DNA of 17,559 nucleotides from Schaedlerella sp. Lineage in GTDB: Bacteria; Bacillota; Clostridia; Lachnospirales; Lachnospiraceae. A program made the translations under genes and the position numbers. Under the pieces are notes generated by a model. That model had not been told where the DNA came from. It searched no databases and saw only the letters and a list, made by a program, of their open reading frames with translations. The DNA lies in contig JAHHTO010000034.1 in NCBI GenBank assembly GCA_020024595.1, positions 1 through 17,559 of the forward strand, written 5' to 3'. Shown piece by piece: positions 1 through 6,757 of the stretch (its first letter is position 1; each line of letters opens with the position of its first letter).

Positions 1-6
1 CTTCAT
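1..6 (-). CDS. Possible first codons of the next ABC-importer gene, cut by the window edge
   Basis: An ATG lies on the minus strand at 6-4, two bases beyond the TAA stop of the DppB-type permease, followed by AAG. Such importers normally have a second permease (DppC type) directly downstream, so this may be its start. A GAAGGA-like ribosome binding site lies about 13 bases upstream, which is far for an optimal site. Only two codons are visible, so the identity is inferred from gene order alone. Confidence 0.3.
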
Positions 7-8
7 AA

Positions 9-947
9 TTATATTTCAATCCTTCTATCCAATTTCCGATATAATAGATCCACAGCTGTATTCAGCACCAGAACCACAACGGCAATCAATACTATGATTG
101 CCTCTACTACCGGGTAATCCCTCTTAGAAATAGATGAAATAAGAGTTCGTCCAATTCCCGGAATTCCAAACACTTGCTCAATTACAATGCTGTTTGCAAT
201 AATATCTGCTGCCAATATTCCTAAAAACGTAAGAACAGGAAGGATTCCGTTTCGCATTGCATGTTTTAAAAGCACCTGCCACGGACTGTTTCCCCTGCTA
301 AATGCAGTCCGTGCATAATCTTGATGCATCTCTGTAATCAAAGAGCTTCGGAACATTTTCGTTATCATTGCAGCTTTCGGCAGAGCAATCGCAAGTGAGG
401 GCAAAACCAGATAGCCAAGAAATCCCGTAAAATTTTCTGTATAAGAAATGTACTCTCCCGGTATAAACCACTTAAGCAGCAACCCAAACAGCACAGTAAA
501 TACAATTCCTATAAAAAAGGGCGGAATCGACATCACGACCTGATTTAAGATTAAAACAATCCTGTCAATCCAATGATTTTCATAACGAACACATAAGATA
601 CTGACCGGAAATGACAGCAGCAAAATAAAAAGAAACGAAAGTACTGTCATTGTTGCATTAATTGGAATCTTATCCCCGATCATGCTTCTAACCGGTTCTT
701 GATAATAATACGAAATTCCCATATCACCGACAGCAAAATCTTTCACCCACTGTCCATAGCGCTGTAACAAAGGTTTGTTCAATCCCATCTCTTCTCGCAG
801 AGCCTCAACTTTTAACTCTGTCGCTTCTGTTCCAAGAATTGTTCTTGCCGGATCTCCGGGAATGATTTCAAAAGCAAGGAAGGCAAGCACGCTGACAATT
901 AATAATGCGATTATAAGTCCTATTACTTTTTTTGTTACATATTTCAT
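9..947 (-). CDS. ABC importer permease, DppB/OppB type
   Basis: This is an inner-membrane permease subunit of a peptide/nickel-class (family 5) ABC importer. The 312-residue length is usual for DppB. There is a first membrane helix at about residues 9-30 and the DppB-type N-terminal stretch containing FEIIPGDPARTILG. Further hydrophobic helices lie at about 95-120, 130-160, 175-195 and 235-305. The cytoplasmic EAA loop that contacts the ATPase is clear: DYARTAFSRGNSPWQVLLKH followed by AMRNGILPV. The ATG is preceded by AGGAAG at a plausible distance. It lies 88 bases after the solute-binding protein gene on the same strand, so the two belong to one importer. The second permease and the ATPases should lie left of the window. 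Family-5 importers carry peptides, nickel or oligosaccharides. The glycosidase neighbours make an oligosaccharide or glycoside load plausible, but this is inference. Confidence 0.93.
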   Translation of the reverse strand: MKYVTKKVIGLIIALLIVSVLAFLAFEIIPGDPARTILGTEATELKVEALREEMGLNKPLLQRYGQWVKDFAVGDMGISYYYQEPVRSMIGDKIPINATMTVLSFLFILLLSFPVSILCVRYENHWIDRIVLILNQVVMSIPPFFIGIVFTVLFGLLLKWFIPGEYISYTENFTGFLGYLVLPSLAIALPKAAMITKMFRSSLITEMHQDYARTAFSRGNSPWQVLLKHAMRNGILPVLTFLGILAADIIANSIVIEQVFGIPGIGRTLISSISKRDYPVVEAIIVLIAVVVLVLNTAVDLLYRKLDRRIEI

Positions 948-1035
948 GCCTGCACTTCCTTTCTTTTTTATTCATGAACCTGAACTTTGTTGTTTTACCC
1001 GGTCCTCTTTCTCTCGCCGGACTTTCTGAAAATCA

Positions 1036-2580
1036 TTACTCAACCGCATAGATTTTTGACATATCCTGTACATACAATGGATAAAATGTATACCCATCAA
1101 ATTTATCACTCATTGCTACCAGATTCGCCAAATCCTGAATATATACATTCGCAGCATGATCTGCCAGAATACTTTCCAGCTTTTTATAAGACTCTAACTG
1201 TTCCTTTTCATCTGTTGTAGCAATTGCCTGTGCGAAAACCTTATCGTACTCTTCATCATTAAAATTGATAAAGTTTCCGCTATTTTTTGACGTGAATCTT
1301 TCTAACATTGCTCTTGCGGACAAATTAGCCGCATCCACACCAACCACTGTTGACTGAAACTTACGTCCTGCATAAACATCTTCCAGCCACACTTCCCATT
1401 CTATCGGTTCAATAGTCACATTTACTCCTATATTTTTCAACTGTTCTGCAATAACCTGTGCAGTATCCACATGAGGCTGGTCTGCAGAACAAACTGATAT
1501 CTCCAGATCAAATCCATCTGGATATCCTGCTTCTTTCAAAAGTTTTTCCGCTTTTTTATAATCCTGTTCATAATAATTTGCAAAAGATTCATCATAATAT
1601 TTCTTCAATCCCGGGTACATGCTTGTTCCGACACGGACACCTTTTCCATCTGCCATCATCATCATGATCTCATCGGGATTAATTGCATAGCACAATGCCT
1701 GCCTTACCTTTTCATTGTTCAGTGGTTCTACTGCATTGTTCAGATACAACGCCTGAACCAGATTCATCGTTCCTTCTTCAATATGAAATCCTTCCTTCAG
1801 TTCTGCTGCCTGCAGTGATGTCAGACGCATCGCCATATCGATAGAACCACCTTTTAAATTCGTTACAAGCATATCCGCATCTGCTACAATCCGAAATTCC
1901 ACCTCGTCCAAATGAGCCTTCTCACCCCAGTAATCTTCATTTTTTTCAAGAATCACATTTTCCTGTGGATTTCTGGACACATATTTAAATGGTCCCGTTC
2001 CAATCGGCACTGTTTGTATATCTGCATAATCCTTTGGCACAATTGCTGTTGTCATATACGCCAGGAATTCCGTATTTGGTTCACTCAGTTGAATCTCAAC
2101 TGTTTTCTCATCTAAAACATTCACACTCTGCACAATAGAATACGCCGATACCAACGGTTCCCCGTTTGATGTATCGGCGCAACGCTCAATTGAATATTTA
2201 ACATCTTCTGCTGTCACTGCATTCCCGTTATGAAATTTCACCCCGTCACGAAGTGTAAATGTATACACTGTCGCATCTTCAGAAATCTCATAATGTTCTG
2301 CAATTGCTTCGACCAAATTACCATCACTGTCAGGCTTTACAAGCCCTTCAAAAATGTTAAACAAAACCTCTTTCGTTCCTGCCGCTACTGCTTTGTGTGG
2401 GTCAAGACTGTCCAAATCCTGAGAGATACCTACTTTGATACTCCCTCCTTCGACCGGTTTTCCTGAAAGTTCCTTCTCTGTTGTCGACTCTTCCGCTTCC
2501 TTGTCACCTGAACATCCACTCAGTGCAACAGAAAACGTCATTGCTAACACTAAAAGAATACTCATTACTTTTCTTTTCAT
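1036..2580 (-). CDS. ABC importer solute-binding lipoprotein, family 5 (DppA/OppA type)
   Basis: This is the extracytoplasmic ligand-binding subunit for the adjacent permease. A start at ATG 2580 gives 514 residues. It is preceded by AAGGAG six bases upstream, so I prefer it to the TTG at 2598, which would place six residues ahead of the signal peptide and overlap the ribosome binding site. Residues 1-22 form a lipoprotein signal (basic MKRK, then a hydrophobic core) ending in the lipobox ALSGC, so Cys23 should be lipidated. The mature part opens with GGSIKVGISQDLDSLDPHKA and continues with LRDGVKFHNGNAVTAEDVKYS. Both are hallmark segments of SBP_bac_5 proteins. A Ser/Glu-rich linker (about 24-45) follows the lipid anchor. 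A candidate promoter lies directly upstream, so the importer may be transcribed apart from the hydrolase genes. The ligand is unknown: family-5 proteins bind peptides, metals or oligosaccharides, and the setting suggests a glycoside. Confidence 0.92.
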   Translation of the reverse strand: MKRKVMSILLVLAMTFSVALSGCSGDKEAEESTTEKELSGKPVEGGSIKVGISQDLDSLDPHKAVAAGTKEVLFNIFEGLVKPDSDGNLVEAIAEHYEISEDATVYTFTLRDGVKFHNGNAVTAEDVKYSIERCADTSNGEPLVSAYSIVQSVNVLDEKTVEIQLSEPNTEFLAYMTTAIVPKDYADIQTVPIGTGPFKYVSRNPQENVILEKNEDYWGEKAHLDEVEFRIVADADMLVTNLKGGSIDMAMRLTSLQAAELKEGFHIEEGTMNLVQALYLNNAVEPLNNEKVRQALCYAINPDEIMMMMADGKGVRVGTSMYPGLKKYYDESFANYYEQDYKKAEKLLKEAGYPDGFDLEISVCSADQPHVDTAQVIAEQLKNIGVNVTIEPIEWEVWLEDVYAGRKFQSTVVGVDAANLSARAMLERFTSKNSGNFINFNDEEYDKVFAQAIATTDEKEQLESYKKLESILADHAANVYIQDLANLVAMSDKFDGYTFYPLYVQDMSKIYAVE

Positions 2581-2627
2581 GTTTGTCTCCTTCTTCAAAT
2601 AACCTTCATTATTAATTTGTCGAGTTT

Positions 2628-2656
2628 ATTTTAAGTGATATTATTCTATTTTTCAA
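2628..2656 (-). promoter_or_regulatory. Candidate internal promoter for the ABC importer genes
   Basis: On the minus strand, TTGAAA (2656-2651) and TAAAAT (2633-2628) are separated by exactly 17 bases, and each matches the sigma-A consensus at five of six positions. The predicted start near 2621 would give a leader of about 40 bases before ATG 2580. It sits in the 84-base gap between the GH3 and binding-protein genes. No terminator is seen after GH3, so read-through from upstream is also possible. Confidence 0.5.
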
Positions 2657-2664
2657 GTACAAGT

Positions 2665-4434
2665 TTACAATCTTGTATCAAACAATCCGCAGAAACTATC
2701 AATCGGGTCTATTCCCTTAAATTCATTTTCTCCCGTCATCAGATCATGGATCAGCGCGTCAAATGTTGCCGGCTTCGCATCATACATATTGATATAAGTT
2801 CTTGCCTGCGGAATATCTGCCAGCATTGTCGGCTGTCCGCAGCCTACTACAATAACCGGAAGTTCAAATACGTACCACGGAATTTCCCCGCCCCCTTTCG
2901 AGAGTCCAAAGCTGGGTCTGCCACTCGAAATATCACAGAGTGTGATTACCAGATCCATGTCTTTCACAAAATCGGCAATGGCATTCTTACCTGCAAAATA
3001 GAGGTTTATATCGGGCTTTTCTCCTGCTTCGATCTGTTTCTTCATACGGTCTAACGGACTTTCATAAATAAATGCATCAAATCCTTTCTCACATAATTTT
3101 TCTTTCAAAAGTTTTGCTGGATTCGCGCCACCCTTTCTCACCAGTTTCATCAACATGCTCATACCGTTTTCTGCCGCTTTCAAATGGACGATCATAATTC
3201 GTTTGTAACGCTTTGGTGTTACCGGAAGTACATCTTTGTCTTTGTATTTTACAAGAGTTATACAATCATCGGCAATCGCCTTATGCATTGCTTTATGTTC
3301 TTCTGCGCCTAACACCGCATCCACTTTCTCCGGCGTCGGGACCAATTCTTCCACAGTTTTTTTATGCAGCCCCATATGTGCCTTCAATCCGAGAATTCGA
3401 GTCAATGCCTCTATCATTCTTTCCTCACTGATAACTCCATTCTTATATGCCTGCAGCATAATATGAAAGTCTTCTTCCGGATCATTAAAGAATAAGAACA
3501 TATCACAGCCTGCGTTAATAGAAGCCGGAAGCATTTCCTCGCGCTTCATTCGGTCCGTCATGGCAACCATATGTGACGCATCCGTCACAACCATACCATT
3601 GAATCCCATACGGTCACGAAGCAATGTAGTCATGATCTCTGGACTTAAAGTTGCCGGCATCATATCTTCATCTTTCAAATCTGGATTGATCGCCTTCGCA
3701 TATTCCGGCAGCATGATATGTCCACCCATAATAGCTTCCAGTCCATTATCAATCAGCGTCTTATATACCATTCCGTAAGTTGCATCCCATTTCTCCGGAG
3801 TAAAATAATTCACATTGTTAGACAGATGCGCATCACGAAAATCTTGTCCATTCCCCGGAAAATGTTTTGCTGCACATGCAAATTCCGGATTTTCATGTGC
3901 ACCATTTAAATATGCCGTGCTCATTTTAGCGACGCGTTCCGGTTTATTCCCGAAAGCCCGCATCACAACCTCAGTATTTTCCCAATTATATAAAATGTCA
4001 CATACTGGTGCAAACGCCATATTGCATCCGATAGCAGCCGCTTCCTCATTAGCCATTTTACCAAGTGCAAATGCATATTCTTCGTTATCCGTTGCAGCAA
4101 TTTTCACACCAGAACCAATGAATGTTCCGTCTGCACAGGCTCCATCCCCACCGGCTTCTGTGTTGCACGCTATAAAAATCGGAATTTTCGCATACTTTTG
4201 AAGTTTTCTGTTCTGTTCCTGAACCGCTTTCCCCGGTGCCGGATTGTACCGGCAGCCACCAAGGTGGTATTTCTCCATCAAATTTTTCAGATACTCTTCC
4301 TCAAAGGACTGTGTCAACTGAAAAAATAACTGACCAACTTTCTCTTCATCACTCATTTCAGCAATTGTATCCTCAACCCATTTACAATCCTCATCGGATA
4401 AATAGTACGGATTCGCTTTCAAATCTACAAGCAT
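2665..4434 (-). CDS. Cytoplasmic family 3 glycoside hydrolase (NagZ-like catalytic motif)
   Basis: This hydrolyses a beta-linked non-reducing sugar. No signal peptide is present, so it should act in the cytoplasm on imported glycosides. From ATG 4434 it has 589 residues; this start has GAAGGGAG seven bases upstream. A GTG at 4458 with its own GGAG would add eight residues and cannot be excluded. The N-terminal TIM barrel carries KHFPG (190-194) followed by DAH (201-203), the Asp-His pair that serves as acid/base in NagZ-type beta-N-acetylglucosaminidases. The nucleophile is probably Asp285 in MVVTDA. A second, alpha/beta GH3 C-terminal domain spans about 390-589, as in the two-domain NagZ of Bacillus. 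Beta-glucosidases and beta-xylosidases of this family use a different acid/base, so I favour hexosaminidase-like activity, but the substrate is not proven. It is the fourth gene of the leftward operon, 61 bases after the HAD gene. Confidence 0.88.
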   Translation of the reverse strand: MLVDLKANPYYLSDEDCKWVEDTIAEMSDEEKVGQLFFQLTQSFEEEYLKNLMEKYHLGGCRYNPAPGKAVQEQNRKLQKYAKIPIFIACNTEAGGDGACADGTFIGSGVKIAATDNEEYAFALGKMANEEAAAIGCNMAFAPVCDILYNWENTEVVMRAFGNKPERVAKMSTAYLNGAHENPEFACAAKHFPGNGQDFRDAHLSNNVNYFTPEKWDATYGMVYKTLIDNGLEAIMGGHIMLPEYAKAINPDLKDEDMMPATLSPEIMTTLLRDRMGFNGMVVTDASHMVAMTDRMKREEMLPASINAGCDMFLFFNDPEEDFHIMLQAYKNGVISEERMIEALTRILGLKAHMGLHKKTVEELVPTPEKVDAVLGAEEHKAMHKAIADDCITLVKYKDKDVLPVTPKRYKRIMIVHLKAAENGMSMLMKLVRKGGANPAKLLKEKLCEKGFDAFIYESPLDRMKKQIEAGEKPDINLYFAGKNAIADFVKDMDLVITLCDISSGRPSFGLSKGGGEIPWYVFELPVIVVGCGQPTMLADIPQARTYINMYDAKPATFDALIHDLMTGENEFKGIDPIDSFCGLFDTRL

Positions 4435-4495
4435 CTCGTCACTCCCTTCACTTTTCACTCCAAGTTCGCTAAATTGAATCTTATTTTTCTCTGGC

Positions 4496-5332
4496 TTATT
4501 TCAAATTTTCCTCAAATGCTTTGATTTTTTCATCCTGATATACTCCTCCATAAGTACCTTCCACCAGCTTTGAAACTGCTGTGACAATGAATTCATTCCA
4601 GGATTCCTCTTCACGGCGCGCCAGGATCGGATAATAATAGACACCATTTGCTATTGCCGCATCACAGTCTCCCGGTGCATCTCCGATCATCATAATCTGC
4701 TCTTTGCGATATCCTTTTTTCGCCAGTTCTTGAATACAGTATTTCTTACTGCCCGCATCCTGTGCAAGTACAATATCTACAAAATCCAGAAGACCGTAGA
4801 ATTTCCACTCATCCACAACCGCTTTCAAATTTGCAGATGAAACAATAGCGATATCTGCATATTTATGGGCATATTCCAGTGCTTCTTTGACTCTTGCAAA
4901 GGGTTTCTTATCTGACTCGTCCAGCTCATCTATCGAAGCATTAACACGGTTCGACCATTCTAATGCCTTTTTCAGACAACTGTTATCTGTCTCGTCGATC
5001 GCACTCTGAAGTGCTGCATTAGACAACTCATCACTTTTCTTTACCCAATTTTCCAGCACTTCAATCCCTTCGATTTCGGTATACTTTTCATGAATTTCAC
5101 GGAGCATTTTTGCCAGTCCTTTAAAACGATTGATTCCTCGGGTCATTGTATACAGATTGATGTCATTCCATCTTGACAAAATTGGCGTTTCCCAGTTATA
5201 AAGATTCCATTCCTCTACCATGCACGGTCCGAAGCAACGGATATGTTTGATATCCATTGTATCCATGGCACAACCGTCCGAATCCACACAAATCAAGATT
5301 TCCTTCTTTTTCTCAAATTCAGTCAGTGTCAT
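4496..5332 (-). CDS. HAD-superfamily hydrolase, probable phosphatase
   Basis: This 278-residue protein has all four HAD motifs: DSD at 17-19 (Asp17 nucleophile, Asp19 general acid), Ser165/Ser166 in IVSSAN, Lys196/Lys197 in SKKY, and GDAPGDCDAA at 218-227 binding magnesium. Between motifs I and II lies an insertion of about 140 residues, forming a large helical cap, as in phosphoglycolate phosphatase-like enzymes. The ATG overlaps the symporter's TGA stop as ATGA, which implies translational coupling. A moderate AAAGG lies eight bases upstream. The substrate is unknown. Its position between a sugar transporter and glycosidases suggests dephosphorylation of a sugar phosphate formed during glycoside use, perhaps a toxic or dead-end one. 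That role is inference, and I do not recognise a named orthologue. Confidence 0.85.
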   Translation of the reverse strand: MTLTEFEKKKEILICVDSDGCAMDTMDIKHIRCFGPCMVEEWNLYNWETPILSRWNDINLYTMTRGINRFKGLAKMLREIHEKYTEIEGIEVLENWVKKSDELSNAALQSAIDETDNSCLKKALEWSNRVNASIDELDESDKKPFARVKEALEYAHKYADIAIVSSANLKAVVDEWKFYGLLDFVDIVLAQDAGSKKYCIQELAKKGYRKEQIMMIGDAPGDCDAAIANGVYYYPILARREEESWNEFIVTAVSKLVEGTYGGVYQDEKIKAFEENLK

Positions 5333-6735
5333 TTCAGATACCTTTTTTTATTTTCCATCTTTTCTTTCAGAATTCTTGCATTATCCTCTACACGCTTCTT
5401 GTTCAATGGATACAAGAACCAAAGTGCTGCTGCTAGCAATAGAAATCCGACTGCCGGTACCAGACAAGACAGGTCAAAAATTCCTTCTGTAACTGCCGGA
5501 TCAAATGCTGTCTCTTTTGTATATCCGATGATTCCAAGAAGGAATCCAGTAACTCCTGCTGATGCAGCCTGTCCCAGTTTTCTTGCGAAAGAGTATATTG
5601 CATATATGTTTCCATCAGAACGCTCTCCGGTCCGCACTTCTGTATCATCGATCACATCTGTAATCATTGCCCAGCAAACCAGAGAAAATGCAGCTAATCC
5701 AAGGTAAGAAAGTGCATATAAAAAGACATACAACCATGCATTCTTTGTATGGGTCATCCATGTGATAAAAAAGATAGCTGCTCCAAACAGCGAACCGACA
5801 ATTGCCAACTCTTTTCTTCCCCATTTTACTTGTAGCCTAACCACTACGGTAGAAAGTATCAGTGTCATCACCAACCCTACCAGTCCTGCTACAGACTGTG
5901 CCTGCACATTTCTGAAATAATTCGGGTATACATAAGCTGTCATAGACTGCATCGTCAACTGTACCAGCAGCATCAAAATCGAGCAAATTACAATACCTAT
6001 CAGGGCTTTGTTTGTTATAAGCCTTTTCAATAATGTTCGGAGATTGAATTTTTCTGTCTTCGGTTCTATTTTTACACGTTCTGTAGACATAAAGTAGCAA
6101 AGCAGATAACAGATGATCGCTCCTATAGAGCAGATTCCTGCTGCCAGAGTTGTCTTTGGTCCAGACAGAATCTGATTACCGTTTTCATCTTGATAATAGA
6201 CAATTAGCGGAAGCAGAACACCGATGAAGGTTCCTGCCAGAGCTGCTCCTATCGTACGAAAACTAGACAGCTGTGCGCGCTCTTTTGAGTCAGCAGAAAG
6301 CGCCGATGCCATAGAACCATACGGAATATTGATACTTGTATAGAAAACGCTTCCCCAAAGCAGATATGTTACAAACATCCAGCCAATCTTAAATGCCATT
6401 GACATATCAGCAAACCAAGAGGCATACATCAAAAATGAAGCAATTGCTACCGGTGCACACATCCTCCGAATCCACGGAAGGAATTTCCCCTTCTTACCCG
6501 GACGGCTTCGATCTACGATCTCCCCCATTGCCACATCTGTAAATGCATCTACAATACGCGCTGCCATCATCATTGTTCCCACCAACGCAACAGATACGCC
6601 CATAACATCTGAATAGAATTTCATCAGCATCATACTGGAGAGAATGAAGGTAAAATCATTACCAAAATCACCAAACATATATCCTAGTTTATCTACGAAG
6701 CCAAACTTTTTCACTGTTTCTGTCGTATTACTCAT
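5329..6735 (-). CDS. GPH-family glycoside/hexuronide:cation symporter (MelB/UidB type)
   Basis: This integral membrane secondary transporter of the glycoside-pentoside-hexuronide family carries a glycoside with sodium ions or protons. It has 468 residues, a normal length for the family. Family signatures are visible: the N-terminal KLGYMFGDFGNDF, and DAFTDVAMGEIVDRSRPGKKGKFLPW, which spans the loop between helices 2 and 3. About twelve hydrophobic helices can be traced. The start ATG 6735 has a textbook AGGAGG nine bases upstream, and the gene follows the GH2 gene by only 22 bases. The pairing of a GH2 hydrolase with a GPH transporter parallels uidA-uidB, so glucuronide or a related hexuronide is the likely load. 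A galactoside or another glycoside remains possible. Its last codons overlap the HAD gene start. Confidence 0.93.
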   Translation of the reverse strand: MSNTTETVKKFGFVDKLGYMFGDFGNDFTFILSSMMLMKFYSDVMGVSVALVGTMMMAARIVDAFTDVAMGEIVDRSRPGKKGKFLPWIRRMCAPVAIASFLMYASWFADMSMAFKIGWMFVTYLLWGSVFYTSINIPYGSMASALSADSKERAQLSSFRTIGAALAGTFIGVLLPLIVYYQDENGNQILSGPKTTLAAGICSIGAIICYLLCYFMSTERVKIEPKTEKFNLRTLLKRLITNKALIGIVICSILMLLVQLTMQSMTAYVYPNYFRNVQAQSVAGLVGLVMTLILSTVVVRLQVKWGRKELAIVGSLFGAAIFFITWMTHTKNAWLYVFLYALSYLGLAAFSLVCWAMITDVIDDTEVRTGERSDGNIYAIYSFARKLGQAASAGVTGFLLGIIGYTKETAFDPAVTEGIFDLSCLVPAVGFLLLAAALWFLYPLNKKRVEDNARILKEKMENKKRYLK

Positions 6736-6757
6736 TCGTAATACCCTCCTTTTTTTC

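Noticed and set aside
948..1035. Self-complementary CCGG pair between the binding-protein and permease genes as an attenuator
   Set aside because: Only about four to five pairs form around a long loop and no U-tract follows, so a terminator or processing stem is not supported.
2581..2598. TTG at 2598 as the start of the solute-binding protein
   Set aside because: The added codons contain the ribosome binding site of ATG 2580 and would displace the lipoprotein signal from the N-terminus.
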